Assembly: GCF_022809115.1 (NCBI RefSeq)
Contig: NZ_JALGBH010000001.1
Coordinates: 1,426,001-1,490,000, forward strand
DNA: 64,000 nt
Direction of reading: 5' to 3'
Source of the DNA: Pedobacter montanisoli
GTDB taxonomy: Bacteria > Bacteroidota > Bacteroidia > Sphingobacteriales > Sphingobacteriaceae
This document shows positions 26,430-35,577 of the stretch, piece by piece. The notes under the pieces are model-generated. The model did no database searches, was not told where the DNA came from, and worked only from the letters and a program-made list of their open reading frames with translations. The position numbers were made by a program, and so were the translations under genes. The number at the start of each line of letters is the position of its first letter. Position 1 is the stretch's first letter.

Positions 26430-27548
26430 ATGAAGTATTATTTGGTAGCAGGAGAAGCCTCAGGAGATTTACATGGCGCTAATTTGATTAAAGCTTTAAA
26501 AGCTACCGATCAAAATGCTGATTTCAGGTTTTTTGGTGGAGATAAAATGCTTGCCGAAGGTGGTACGCTTGTAAAGCACTATGCCGAAATGGCTTTTATG
26601 GGATTTACGGAAGTGTTGATAAACCTTCGCACCATATTTAAAAACCTGAAACAATGCAAAGCCGATATACTGAATTATCAACCTGATGTTTTAATCCTGA
26701 TTGATTTTCCGGGATTTAACCTGAAAATTGCAGAGTTTGCGAAACAGCATGGCATAAAAGTATGCTACTACATCTCGCCTAAAGTGTGGGCATGGAATCA
26801 AAAACGGGTTTTAAAAATTAAAAGGATCGTAGATAAGATGTTTTGTATTTTACCTTTTGAGGTAGATTTTTACAAAACATGGGGTATGGAAGTTGATTAT
26901 GTAGGCAATCCTTTATTAGATGAAATCAGCAGGTTTAAACCAGATCAAACTTTCATAGAACGCAATAAACTTACCAATAAACCTATTATTGCTTTATTAC
27001 CGGGCAGCCGCAAACAGGAAATAGAACGCCTGTTATTGCCTATGCTTTCGGTTATGCCCCAATTTGAAAATTATCAGTTTGTTATAGCTGCGGCACCTAC
27101 TTTTAGCAAAGAATATTACCAGACGTTTATTAAAGATGAACAGGTGAGCCTTGTCTTTGCAGATACTTATAATCTTTTAAATGTTGCTCATGCCGCTATA
27201 GTGGCTTCGGGTACAGCAACTTTAGAAACAGCTCTTTTCAAAGTTCCGCAGGTAGTGGTTTACAAAGGAGGATCAATTTCTATAGCCATTGCCAGACTCT
27301 TGGTTAAGATTAAATTCATATCACTTGTAAATTTAATTATGGATAGGAAAGTGGTAACCGAACTTATACAAGAGAAATGTAATACTGCAAATATCACCAG
27401 CGAACTGAAAGATATTGTTGAAGGTGAAGGCAGAATTACTATGTTGAACAACTATAATGAGTTGTTACTGAAAATGGGAAGTGCAGGAGCATCAGAAAAA
27501 ACAGCTGAACTGATACGTCTTTTTTTAATAGAAAATAAAAAGATTTAG
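26430..27548 (+). CDS. lpxB: Lipid-A-disaccharide synthase
   Basis: A 372-residue GT19 glycosyltransferase that joins UDP-diacylglucosamine and lipid X on the cytoplasmic face of the inner membrane. Seen: VAGEASGDLHGA at the N-terminus, FFGGDKM, LILIDFPGFNLKIA, the CYYISPKVWAWNQKR motif, LLPGSRKQEIERLLP, and the SGTATLETALFKVPQVVVYKG donor-site motif. Length is normal (about 370-385). Its presence confirms a Gram-negative outer membrane with lipid A. Confidence 0.97.
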   Translation: MKYYLVAGEASGDLHGANLIKALKATDQNADFRFFGGDKMLAEGGTLVKHYAEMAFMGFTEVLINLRTIFKNLKQCKADILNYQPDVLILIDFPGFNLKIAEFAKQHGIKVCYYISPKVWAWNQKRVLKIKRIVDKMFCILPFEVDFYKTWGMEVDYVGNPLLDEISRFKPDQTFIERNKLTNKPIIALLPGSRKQEIERLLLPMLSVMPQFENYQFVIAAAPTFSKEYYQTFIKDEQVSLVFADTYNLLNVAHAAIVASGTATLETALFKVPQVVVYKGGSISIAIARLLVKIKFISLVNLIMDRKVVTELIQEKCNTANITSELKDIVEGEGRITMLNNYNELLLKMGSAGASEKTAELIRLFLIENKKI

Positions 27549-27668
27549 ATTGAGATTTTTGAATTGTAACAAATTTGTTTAAATTACGGCATATTTAGTT
27601 ATAGCCTGTTTCCGACAGTAATTTGAATAAACAGGCAGGCTGAAAATAAGGTTTGGTTTAAATCAAAA

Positions 27669-27715
27669 TACCCAGTACTGGGTATTGGTAAATATTTAAC
27701 ATGGACTTATTTTTG
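27669..27715 (+). promoter_or_regulatory. TACCCA-N4-TGGGTA inverted repeat plus TAnnTTTG box (activator-type promoter, copy 2)
   Basis: TACCCA (27669-27674), GTAC, TGGGTA (27679-27684); the palindrome extends perfectly to 20 bases (27667-27686). After exactly 23 bases comes TATTTTTG (27708-27715). Arms, arm spacing and distance to the -7 box all match the copy at 17494-17540, although the spacer and downstream sequences differ. Confidence 0.6.
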
Positions 27716-27721
27716 GCAAAA

Positions 27722-27790
27722 ACAAATAAAGTTTGTTTAGCTATTAAATAAGTTGTGTGTGGGAGAGCTGGATGGCTTTCCCTTTTTTAT
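27722..27790 (+). ncRNA. Candidate small RNA 2 (about 70 nt)
   Basis: Starts a few bases after the TATTTTTG box in the 238-base lpxB-GtrA gap. A small 5' hairpin is possible (AACAAA 27721-27726 with TTTGTT 27732-27737). The RNA ends in GGGAGAGC/GCTTTCCC plus T6. The terminator overlaps the 3' end of the convergent GtrA gene by a few bases. Upstream in the same gap are an AACAAATTTGTT palindrome (27568-27579) and a GCCTGTTT/AAACAGGC hairpin without a T-run (27604-27636), which may end the lpxB mRNA. The role is unknown; the transcript is inferred. Confidence 0.45.
27761..27788 (+). terminator. Rho-independent terminator of candidate small RNA 2
   Basis: GGGAGAGC (27761-27768) and GCTTTCCC (27775-27782) form 8 bp with one G-U pair, loop TGGATG, then T6. 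Confidence 0.75.
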
Positions 27791-28260
27791 TTCTTCACTT
27801 TAAAGGAAAAATGCTTCTGCGAAAAATAACTGAAAATGGCTAATAATATGGTGATAATAGCTTTTGATACAGAAGGATAAAAACCAAAACCCTCAACTAA
27901 TATCTTTAATAAAGCATAATTGAGTAATATATTGGTAATCACAACGGTTCCATATCTAAACAGCTGTATTCTCCCTTTTAAATTAGATTGTGTAAATACA
28001 AGGTATTTATTTAGCACAAAACCCAGACAAAAAGTAAAAACAGACTCTAATGCCAAGGCAGCAACAGGAGCTGTAATCAAGTATTCTGCAATTCGTATAT
28101 CTGTTTGATGAAGGATGTAATTATAAATAATAAAATAGGCTACAATACCACTAACTGCTGTAAAACCTCCGCTGGCAATATATCTGAACGTGTGTAAGCT
28201 GAACCAGTTCTTAAAAGGCGGATAAAAGAAATCAATACACTTTAAAATAGCTTTTCTCAT
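27787..28260 (-). CDS. GtrA family membrane protein
   Basis: A 157-residue protein with four hydrophobic helices (about residues 25-47, 60-83, 98-117, 127-150) and the GtrA opening FRYIASGGFTAVSGIVAYFIIYNY. GtrA-type proteins are small flippase-like or accessory proteins in polyprenol-linked sugar transfer for surface polysaccharide modification. Its start directly abuts the stop of the LTA-synthase-like gene upstream, so the two are one operon, suggesting a shared envelope role. Confidence 0.88.
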   Translation of the reverse strand: MRKAILKCIDFFYPPFKNWFSLHTFRYIASGGFTAVSGIVAYFIIYNYILHQTDIRIAEYLITAPVAALALESVFTFCLGFVLNKYLVFTQSNLKGRIQLFRYGTVVITNILLNYALLKILVEGFGFYPSVSKAIITILLAIFSYFSQKHFSFKVKK

Positions 28261-30189
28261 TTATTTGGCAGTAAGTTTATTGGCAATCATACGGTTATTG
28301 TATTGTTGTATAAAAGCTTTGAGGTACTTCTCCATATTTAAAACCGTATCAGGTTCTGAGTTTAGCAGGTTATTTTTTAACAAACGGTCTTGCTTAAGGT
28401 TATATAGAGATTGAGATTGTTTACCATCATTAATTAACAGGTAATCGCCTTTATAGAAGTTAAAATTGCCATCATTATTGTTTACCACAAAGTTGTTCTG
28501 TGTTTTATCTATCGCATCAAAACCGAAAGCAAAGTACGGCTTATCATAATTCATGTAATTTAATACAGTAGGCATAATGTCAATCTGCTGTATCAGTTTA
28601 TCTGTTCTGCCTTTTAAATCGCCGCCCGGGTAATAAAAAAGAATAGGAATAGAAAAATAACCCGGTATGGTTTGATATTCGGGTAAATAAGATACGGTAG
28701 CATGATCTGCGCAAAGCACAAAAAGCGTATTGTTAAACCAAGGCATTTTTTTTGCAGTTTCAAAGAATTTTCGCAATGCCATGTCGGTATAACCCAAAGG
28801 CTCCTGCACCGGTAATGGACCCTTCTTAAATTTTCCCTGATATTTTTCGGGAACTTTAAAAGGATGATGAGAAGAAACCGAAAAAAAAGCAGTAAAAAAA
28901 GGAGGCTTAAAAGTATTCATGGTCTTAGCCATATACTGCATAAAAGGTTCGTCCCAAATACCCCAGATACCGTCAAAATCTTTATCGTTATTGTATTCGG
29001 TTTTACCGTAATAATGTTTGATGCCCGCTAAATTAACATAGGCCGAAAATCCCATAGAGCCATTTGGTGCGCCATGGAAAAAGGCAGTCTCATAACCCTC
29101 ATCTCCTAAAAGTTTGGCAATACTGGTGGTATTGTTGTTTGAATAACTAGACAGTACAAAAGGCTCTCTTATAGAAGGGATGCCTGTAATAACAGAAGGC
29201 AATGCATCAATAGATTTACGGCCATTGGCATAAGTTCTTGAAGAGGTAAAACTCTGCTCTGCCAGGCTATCTATGAAGGGCGTATAACCTTTATATGTAC
29301 CATTGAGCAAATCTTTATTCAATGCTCCAATATGCTCTTTGCCCAGACTTTCTATAATTAAAAAAACAACATTCAGTTTTTTAAACTCACCTTTATGTTG
29401 TGGCTGATGTACAGGATTATAGAGTGAATCCAATTCGCTTTCGCTGAAATAATGTACAGGTTTTAAATTGGCGGCTTTTAAAGTTTTTAAGATACTAAAA
29501 GGGGTATTAAGCACCAGGCTCATATCTGCAGGTACTTTTACAAAATCGCCGGCATTACTTAATGTAATGGGTCTTGTACTATGTCTCCAACCGCCTCTAA
29601 CGCCTATAACAAATAATCCGGCAATCAATACCAAAGCAAAGGTCTGCCAAAGGAATGTTTTTAAGCGATAACTGTAGCATTTTTTAACTTTTACAAGATC
29701 ATATAGTTTGATAAAACCGTAAATGAATAAAATAAGAATAATAAGAAGGTACCAGTAATCCAGTAAAAAATCGAACAAAAGTTTGGCCTTGTTTTGTTCA
29801 TTACTGAATTGAGAGAAAACACTTGCTGTTGTACGCTTTAAAGTGAATTTGTAATAGGCGAAATCAGAGAAATTGGCGATAAAACCTATAGTGTTTGTAA
29901 GGATAAACAACCATTTACAAAAAATCTGGTAACCTTGTCGGTATTTTATTTTAAAAGGCAGTGCCTGTAAAACAATGAATAAGGAATTGATATAAAGAAC
30001 AGCAACAATATCAAACTTAAGCCCCCCCAAAAAAATAAAACCTAATTCTTTTGCAGACAGATGCTTAAATAAGGAATAATTGCTTAAATAAAAACCCAAT
30101 CGACACAGGGTATAGCATAATAACACTAAAAAAATCCTGTAGATTAAAGCAGGATAGAGGTTAGCAGTTCTTTCTTGTAAACGGGACAT
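28261..30189 (-). CDS. LTA synthase family membrane sulfatase-like phosphotransferase
   Basis: A 642-residue protein: five or so hydrophobic helices in the first 210 residues, then an extracytoplasmic alkaline-phosphatase/sulfatase-fold domain. LNVVFLIIESLGKEHIGALN contains the metal-binding Glu. SFTSSRTYANGRKSIDALPS holds the nucleophile-type Thr/Ser region near 315-325. YETAFFHGAPNGSMGF, FFSVSSHHPFKVPEKYQ and LFVLCADHATVSY are further metal-site motifs. Family members transfer glycerol-phosphate or phosphoethanolamine groups. Bacteroidota lack teichoic acid, so another envelope polymer is the likely acceptor. A TAAATTTG promoter box lies 17 bases upstream. Confidence 0.9.
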   Translation of the reverse strand: MSRLQERTANLYPALIYRIFLVLLCYTLCRLGFYLSNYSLFKHLSAKELGFIFLGGLKFDIVAVLYINSLFIVLQALPFKIKYRQGYQIFCKWLFILTNTIGFIANFSDFAYYKFTLKRTTASVFSQFSNEQNKAKLLFDFLLDYWYLLIILILFIYGFIKLYDLVKVKKCYSYRLKTFLWQTFALVLIAGLFVIGVRGGWRHSTRPITLSNAGDFVKVPADMSLVLNTPFSILKTLKAANLKPVHYFSESELDSLYNPVHQPQHKGEFKKLNVVFLIIESLGKEHIGALNKDLLNGTYKGYTPFIDSLAEQSFTSSRTYANGRKSIDALPSVITGIPSIREPFVLSSYSNNNTTSIAKLLGDEGYETAFFHGAPNGSMGFSAYVNLAGIKHYYGKTEYNNDKDFDGIWGIWDEPFMQYMAKTMNTFKPPFFTAFFSVSSHHPFKVPEKYQGKFKKGPLPVQEPLGYTDMALRKFFETAKKMPWFNNTLFVLCADHATVSYLPEYQTIPGYFSIPILFYYPGGDLKGRTDKLIQQIDIMPTVLNYMNYDKPYFAFGFDAIDKTQNNFVVNNNDGNFNFYKGDYLLINDGKQSQSLYNLKQDRLLKNNLLNSEPDTVLNMEKYLKAFIQQYNNRMIANKLTAK

Positions 30190-30206
30190 TTAATTTTAAT
30201 AGGGCG

Positions 30207-30241
30207 CAAATTTAATTAAACCCAGCTTTAAATGAAACAAA
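30207..30241 (-). promoter_or_regulatory. Promoter of the LTA-synthase-like/GtrA operon
   Basis: On the minus strand TTTG (complement of 30238-30241), 23 bases, then TAAATTTG (complement of 30207-30214). Confidence 0.45.
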
Positions 30242-30254
30242 AGGCGGCCATACT

Positions 30255-31337
30255 TTATGGCGCAATAATGGTAAATAAATAGGCCACAAAAATGGTTAAC
30301 AAAACAATGCCCTGTAAAATGTTGGTTTTACCACTGCCAAATGAAATAATGATACTCAGTTGGGCCAGTAATAATAACACCATAGATTTCATATCGATAC
30401 CCAAAGTAATGGTCATTCCGGTAATAAGAGCAACAATAGCAACCGCTGGAATGGTCAAACCGATGCTGGCCAGCGCAGAACCTAAAGCTAAATTTAAAGA
30501 GGTTTGCAAGCGGTTTTTTTTAGCAGCACGGTAAGCCGCTAAACCTTCAGGTAATAATACAACCGTTGCGATAATTACACCCACCAATGATTTTGGGGCA
30601 CCTATATTCACGACTGCATTTTCAATATCGGGTGCTAAAGCCTTAGCTAAAAGCACTACTATACCCAAACATACCAATAATAATAAACCACTTAGTAAAG
30701 CCACTTTTGTTGTGGGTGGCGTAGCATGGTGATCTTCATTACCATCATCGTCTGGAGGAAGAAAAAAATCACGGTGTCTTACGGCCTGTACCATTACAAA
30801 TGCACCATATAAAATAAGTGATATCACAGCTACGAAAACTAATTGAGCATTATTATAATAAGGGCCAGGGATACTTGTGGTATAATTGGGTAAAATTAAA
30901 GTTAGGGTCAGAATAGCCATTAAGGTTACCAAAGCTGCTTTTACACCGCTTGATGTAAATAATTGTTCACGGTATTTAACGCCACCCACTAAAAGACAAA
31001 TCCCAATCATGCCTGTTAAAATGATCATTACTGCTGCAAAAACTGTATCTCGAGCCAAAGCTGCAGTTTCCGGACCACCTGTAAGCATTAATGAAACAAT
31101 TAAAGATACTTCGATAACAGTTACCGCCAGCGCCAGTAAAAGCGTTCCAAAAGGTTCGCCAACACGATGCGCAACCACCTCTGCATGATGTACCGCTGCT
31201 AAAACACTACCAATAAGCAGTAAGGTTTTTAAAGCTATGGCAAAACCACCGGCTTCGGCCAGAGGAAGCATATATGTAATCCATGCTAATACAGGAAGGA
31301 TAATCGTCCAGAGGGGAAGAGGGAGTTTTTTTAGCAT
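30255..31337 (-). CDS. chaA: Calcium/proton (cation/H+) exchanger, ChaA-like
   Basis: A 360-residue inner-membrane antiporter with about 11 hydrophobic helices. The first conserved repeat is VLAAVHHAEVVAHRVGEPFGTLLLALAVTVIEVSLI; the second is the VLLPEGLAAYRAAKKNRLQTSLNLALGSALASIGLT segment. These are the paired alpha-repeats of the Ca2+:cation antiporter family with acidic transport residues. A hydrophilic loop near residue 195 (HRDFFLPPDDDGNEDHHATPP) is rich in Asp and His and may bind cations. E. coli ChaA exports Ca2+, Na+ or K+ at high pH. It is a single gene. Confidence 0.9.
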   Translation of the reverse strand: MLKKLPLPLWTIILPVLAWITYMLPLAEAGGFAIALKTLLLIGSVLAAVHHAEVVAHRVGEPFGTLLLALAVTVIEVSLIVSLMLTGGPETAALARDTVFAAVMIILTGMIGICLLVGGVKYREQLFTSSGVKAALVTLMAILTLTLILPNYTTSIPGPYYNNAQLVFVAVISLILYGAFVMVQAVRHRDFFLPPDDDGNEDHHATPPTTKVALLSGLLLLVCLGIVVLLAKALAPDIENAVVNIGAPKSLVGVIIATVVLLPEGLAAYRAAKKNRLQTSLNLALGSALASIGLTIPAVAIVALITGMTITLGIDMKSMVLLLLAQLSIIISFGSGKTNILQGIVLLTIFVAYLFTIIAP

Positions 31338-31460
31338 AAAAATGTTTTAACTCTTAAAAATAGAAAAACCAATTTTTAAATTTAGCAATTCATTTACCAT
31401 AAATGTAAATATTTAATTACCCGATTTGTTACTAACATATTTTTACCCAGCTTTGATTTT

Positions 31461-32657
31461 ATGAAATCATTTTCTTTCGCAGCTTTATTACTTGTATGTT
31501 TTGGATACCCTGTTTTTGCCCAAAATGATACTACTGCTTATCATGATATTTTTAAAAAAGTGCAAAAACAATATGCACCAGATAAAAGAGATATTTATTT
31601 TAATATTCAGTTTAAGAGAGATTCTGTTATTGCCGAAAGCAGTTCTGCTGAAGCTTTAGAAGTTTTTAAACAACAGATAGCTGCTTTAAATCAGACGAAA
31701 TTAAGAACAGAGTTGTTACCAGGAACTCAGTTAGGTGGGAAGATATACGGTGTAACTACAATTTCTGTTGCCAATCATCGCAGTCAGCCTGTGCATGGTG
31801 CAGAGCTGATGACCCAGACTCTATTGGGTACCCCTCTACAAGTTCTAAAAAAACAGGGTGGATTTTATCTGGTAAAATCGCCAGATGGTTATTTAGCCTG
31901 GACCGATGGAGGTGGTGTGGCCAGTATGACTGCTACCGAATTTAATGACTGGCAGAAAGCAAAGAAAATTGTTTTTACAGATGATTACGGACATAGTTAT
32001 GCAGAAAAAGATCTGAAATCAAGAAGAGTATCTGATCTGGTTAAAGGAGATATTTTAAAGCTAGTGGGTACTGAAGGCGCATTTCTCAAAGTGGCTTATC
32101 CAGATCATCGTGAAGCCTATATACAGAAAAATCAAGCTACTGATTATATTGAATGGGTAAAACGACCTAATCCAAAAGCTACAGATATTTTACAGGCTGC
32201 CGAAACCTTAATAGGTGTGCCGTATTTATGGGGTGGTACTTCTATAAAAGGAGTAGATTGCAGTGGTTTTACCAAAACAGCTTTCTTCCTGAATGGAATT
32301 ATTATACCAAGAGATGCTTCTCAGCAAGCTTTGGTAGGCAAAGCTGTAGATGTAATGGAAAATGATACCATCAGTGTTAATAAATGTCTGCAAAATTTAC
32401 AGCCGGGCGATCTGATGTTCTTTTCTGCTTCAAAGCGGAGAGGTATGAATGGAGGAAGAATAACACATACAGCTATTTATATAGGCAAAGGAGAATTTAT
32501 CCAGTCGGCAGGAATGGTTAAGATCAGCAGTATTTTACCTGACGCACCAAATTACGATGAAGGCCAGACCAGAACTTTAGTGAGTGCCCGCAGAATGCTT
32601 ACTGAAATAGGTACACCAAAAATTACAAGAATAGATCAACAAGAATGGTATAAATAA
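31461..32657 (+). CDS. NlpC/P60 (C40) peptidoglycan peptidase with SH3-like domains
   Basis: A 398-residue secreted cell-wall hydrolase with signal peptide ([21 protein letters not shown]). Two SH3b-like segments occupy about residues 100-230 ([51 protein letters not shown]). The catalytic NlpC/P60 domain follows: [21 protein letters not shown] with the nucleophile Cys near 269, and [20 protein letters not shown] with the catalytic His near 346. Members cleave gamma-D-Glu-diaminopimelate bonds. A TATTTTTA box lies 15 bases before the start, and a clear terminator follows. Confidence 0.94.
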   Translation: MKSFSFAALLLVCFGYPVFAQNDTTAYHDIFKKVQKQYAPDKRDIYFNIQFKRDSVIAESSSAEALEVFKQQIAALNQTKLRTELLPGTQLGGKIYGVTTISVANHRSQPVHGAELMTQTLLGTPLQVLKKQGGFYLVKSPDGYLAWTDGGGVASMTATEFNDWQKAKKIVFTDDYGHSYAEKDLKSRRVSDLVKGDILKLVGTEGAFLKVAYPDHREAYIQKNQATDYIEWVKRPNPKATDILQAAETLIGVPYLWGGTSIKGVDCSGFTKTAFFLNGIIIPRDASQQALVGKAVDVMENDTISVNKCLQNLQPGDLMFFSASKRRGMNGGRITHTAIYIGKGEFIQSAGMVKISSILPDAPNYDEGQTRTLVSARRMLTEIGTPKITRIDQQEWYK

Positions 32658-32660
32658 AAA

Positions 32661-32693
32661 AATCCCTGTGTTTCTTACACAGGGATTTTTTTA
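32661..32693 (+). terminator. Terminator of the NlpC/P60 gene
   Basis: AATCCCTGTG and CACAGGGATT form a 10-bp stem, extended by A/T pairs, with a 7-base loop and a T-run. Confidence 0.9.
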
Positions 32694-32718
32694 AATACTT
32701 TAATTTATTTTTGACCAT

Positions 32719-32760
32719 ACGTCTTGCTGAACTTGTTTCAGCATCTTTTGCAGATGACGT
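32719..32760. repeat. Second copy of the GTC-TGCTGAAC/TTTCAGCATCT intergenic repeat
   Basis: ACGTCTTGCTGAACTTGTTTCAGCATCTTT... ends in GATGACGT, which is complementary to its own beginning. The inner GCTGAA/TTCAGC stem (32726-32742) corresponds to CCTGAA/TTCAGG in the copy at 3227-3243, with compensating changes (C to G on one arm, G to C on the other). Confidence 0.6.
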
Positions 32761-32773
32761 AAGTTAATGGTGA

Positions 32774-34255
32774 TTAACCCAACAAGGTTCTCCAGTTTAC
32801 TTTACTGTCTATTGTAAAATGTAAGTCTTTTATGGCTATACGCTGTTGCTCCATAGTGTCTCTGTGGCGTATTGTTACGGTATCATCTTCCAAAGTCTGG
32901 TGATCAACCGTGATACAGAAAGGCGTTCCTACGGCATCTTGCCTGCGGTAACGTTTACCAATAGCATCTTTCTCTTCATACATACAGTTGAAATCAATTT
33001 TCAGCTTATCCATGATTTCACGGGCTTTTTCAGGTAAACCATCTTTCTTGGTAAGCGGGAAAACAGCTACTTTGTAAGGCGCAAGTGCCGGATGTAGCTT
33101 CAATACGGTTCTGCTATCTTGTTTTTCTTCTGTACTCAGGTCTTCTTCAACTAAAGCATTGATCATGGTTAATAAGAACATTCTGTCTAAACCAATAGAA
33201 GTTTCAATTACATAAGGAACATAATTGCCATAAGGTTTGCCGTTCTCATCCAATTCGGCATCAAAATACTGCATTTTTTTACCACTATATTCCTGATGTT
33301 GAGTTAAGTCAAAATCTGTTCTGCTGTGAATACCTTCAACCTCTTTAAATCCAAATGGGAATTCGAACTCGATATCGGTAGCCGCATTGGCATAATGCGC
33401 TAATTTGGTATGATCATGATAACGGTATTTTTCAGATGCTGTACCTAAGGCTCGGTGCCATTTTAAACGAGCTTCTTTCCAGTATTCAAACCATTTTTTA
33501 TCTTCTCCAGGGCGAACAAAGAACTGCATTTCCATTTGCTCAAATTCGCGCATACGCATAATGAACTGGCGAGCAATAACCTCATTTCTGAAAGCTTTAC
33601 CAATTTGCGCAATACCAAAAGGAATTTTCATGCGACCGGTTTTCTGTACGTTCAGGAAATTTACAAAAATACCCTGTGCCGTTTCAGGACGCAGATAGAC
33701 TATATCACTGCCCTCTGCCATAGCCCCAAACTGGGTGTTAAACATCAGATTGAACTGGCGTACATCTGTCCAGTTACGTGTGCCGCTAATAGGGCATACG
33801 ATCTCATTTTCCTCAATCAATACTTTTAAACGAGGCAGGTCTTCAGCTTTTAAGGCATCATCCATGTCTGCCTGTAATTTGGCAGCTTTATCTGTTTTGC
33901 CATCTTTTTCGTATTTGGCAATCTTATCTTCTAATAATTGATCGGCACGGTAGCGTTTTTTCGAATCCTTGTTGTCAATCATCGGATCGTTAAAACCATC
34001 TACGTGTCCGCTGGCTTTCCACACTTTAGGGTGCATAAAAATTGCAGCATCAATACCCACAATATTTTCATGCATTTGCACCATGGCTTTCCACCAATAG
34101 GTTTTAATGTTGTTTTTAAGTTCAGCCCCAAGCTGACCATAATCATATACTGCACTTAACCCGTCATATATTTCGCTACTTGGAAAAACAAAACCGTATT
34201 CCTTAGCGTGTGAGATTACATTTTTAAATTGTTCGTCGTTATTTTTCTGCGCCAT
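32774..34255 (-). CDS. glyQS: Glycyl-tRNA synthetase (single-chain, class II)
   Basis: A 493-residue dimeric-type GlyRS, the eukaryote-like single-subunit form. Seen: the N-terminal EYGFVFPSSEIYDGLSAVYDYGQLGAELKNNIK motif 1 region, MVQMHENIVGIDAAIF, VCPISGTRNWTDVRQFNLMF, the LRPETAQGIFVNF motif 2 region, RNEVIARQFIMRMREFEQMEMQFF, and the YVPYVIETSIGLDRMFLLTM motif 3. The C-terminal anticodon-binding domain begins near 390 (PYKVAVFPLTKKDGLPEKA). A TATCTTTG box ends 7 bases before the start, so the mRNA is probably leaderless or nearly so. Confidence 0.96.
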   Translation of the reverse strand: MAQKNNDEQFKNVISHAKEYGFVFPSSEIYDGLSAVYDYGQLGAELKNNIKTYWWKAMVQMHENIVGIDAAIFMHPKVWKASGHVDGFNDPMIDNKDSKKRYRADQLLEDKIAKYEKDGKTDKAAKLQADMDDALKAEDLPRLKVLIEENEIVCPISGTRNWTDVRQFNLMFNTQFGAMAEGSDIVYLRPETAQGIFVNFLNVQKTGRMKIPFGIAQIGKAFRNEVIARQFIMRMREFEQMEMQFFVRPGEDKKWFEYWKEARLKWHRALGTASEKYRYHDHTKLAHYANAATDIEFEFPFGFKEVEGIHSRTDFDLTQHQEYSGKKMQYFDAELDENGKPYGNYVPYVIETSIGLDRMFLLTMINALVEEDLSTEEKQDSRTVLKLHPALAPYKVAVFPLTKKDGLPEKAREIMDKLKIDFNCMYEEKDAIGKRYRRQDAVGTPFCITVDHQTLEDDTVTIRHRDTMEQQRIAIKDLHFTIDSKVNWRTLLG

Positions 34256-34262
34256 AATGCCA

Positions 34263-34270
34263 CAAAGATA
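34263..34270 (-). promoter_or_regulatory. -7 box directly upstream of glyQS
   Basis: TATCTTTG on the minus strand, separated from the glyQS ATG by 7 bases. The -33 element is weak (TTTA). Confidence 0.45.
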
Positions 34271-34365
34271 GTAAATAAGCTGATACTAAATATTTAGCCT
34301 GATCAGCAATAATGATTTGAATTTGATCAATAAAATTTAAAGAGATATGCTGCTTAAAATGAAGA

Positions 34366-35463
34366 TTAAATCACCCATTTTTCGCAACCTGCAAGAAAAT
34401 CTTCTTTGGCATCGGCTCCAATTCCAATGGTATCGGGTACATCTAAAATATAACCATCATAAGATAAACCACCTGTAGTTGGATCAACCAAATGACCAAG
34501 CAAACAAGTATCTAAATCGAAGAATACGACATTGGGACTGGCTAAAGCAAAGTGTAGGTTGGCTGTTAAAGCAATTTTGCTTTCCATCATGCTACCGATC
34601 ATACATTTTACACCGCGTTGCAGGGCTTCTTCATGTATTTTTTGTGCTTCGAGAATACCTCCAGATTTGGCAAACTTGATGTTGATGTATTCGCACGATT
34701 TTGAATTCAATAGTTTTCTGGCATCATGATGGTTGTAGCAGCTTTCATCAGCCATAATTTTTATGGGCGAGTTCAAAGCCAACTCAGGTAATCTATCGTC
34801 AAACCAAGTACGCATAGGTTGCTCACAAAATTCAATATCCTGATCAGCTAATTCGCCTAGTGCAAAAACCGCATCATCAAAGCTCCACCCCTGATTGGCA
34901 TCTAAGCGTAAAGTAAGCTCATTGCCTACGGCCTTTCTAATTTGTCTTACACGCTCTATATCTTCATGAACTTTCTTGCCTAATTTAATCTTGATAATCC
35001 TGCAGCCATTTTCTTTGTATTTGAGTGCTGTATTGGCCATTCCTTCAGGTGTATCTATGCCAATGGTCATATCGGTTTCGATTACCTTTTTATTGCCTCC
35101 TAAAAACTGGTACAAAGGTTTTTGAGCATGCTTTGCTGAAATATCAAACAAAGCCATATCAAATGCACTTTTAATGGTAGCATTGTGATCTGCATAAGCC
35201 AGTAGATCCTGCATACGTTCTGGTATTTCTAAGGGATTTTTCCCTTTCCAGATCCCTGCGAAGTCTTTGGCCATGGCTAAACAGGTTTCCTGAGTTTCAC
35301 CTACAATCATTGGAAAGGCAGAACATTCGCCTACACCATAAATTCCGGCATCGGTGTGTACTCTTATAAAAACATTCTGGGCAAATTCCATGGTACCTGT
35401 TGCAATTACAAAAGGCTCCATCGGAATACTAAAGCGGTAAATCTCGGTATTCGTAATTTTCAT
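34366..35463 (-). CDS. Enolase-superfamily dipeptide epimerase / muconate-cycloisomerase-like enzyme
   Basis: A 365-residue enzyme. The capping domain (EPFVIATGTMEFAQNVFIRVHTDAGIYGVGE) is followed by a TIM barrel. IIKIKLG holds the KxK base (Lys near 163). LRLDANQGW supplies the first metal-ligand Asp, DIEFCEQPM the Glu, MADES the Asp, and INIKFAKSGGI the second catalytic Lys. This pattern is that of the muconate-lactonising subgroup, and the DAN and MADES versions are common in L-Ala-D/L-Glu epimerases that recycle murein peptides. The exact substrate is not certain. It is a single gene diverging from the DUF255 gene. Confidence 0.88.
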   Translation of the reverse strand: MKITNTEIYRFSIPMEPFVIATGTMEFAQNVFIRVHTDAGIYGVGECSAFPMIVGETQETCLAMAKDFAGIWKGKNPLEIPERMQDLLAYADHNATIKSAFDMALFDISAKHAQKPLYQFLGGNKKVIETDMTIGIDTPEGMANTALKYKENGCRIIKIKLGKKVHEDIERVRQIRKAVGNELTLRLDANQGWSFDDAVFALGELADQDIEFCEQPMRTWFDDRLPELALNSPIKIMADESCYNHHDARKLLNSKSCEYINIKFAKSGGILEAQKIHEEALQRGVKCMIGSMMESKIALTANLHFALASPNVVFFDLDTCLLGHLVDPTTGGLSYDGYILDVPDTIGIGADAKEDFLAGCEKWVI

Positions 35464-35577
35464 CGTATAAATTGTAATTTGGCAAACCTAAAGGTATTGC
35501 GACTTTGTTTATTAATCAAGAAAATAAGTAAAATAACAAAAGTTTTTATCTAAAACATAAAATCCTACCTTTATTGC

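Noticed and set aside
27604..27636. GCCTGTTT/AAACAGGC hairpin as an lpxB terminator
   Set aside because: The stem is good but the loop is long and no T-run follows, so I did not list it as a separate terminator.
27701..27751. Short ORF (MDLFLAKTNKVCLAIK) at locus 2
   Set aside because: As at locus 1, the ATG precedes the -7 box and would not be in the RNA. Sixteen codons are easily found by chance in this AT-rich DNA.
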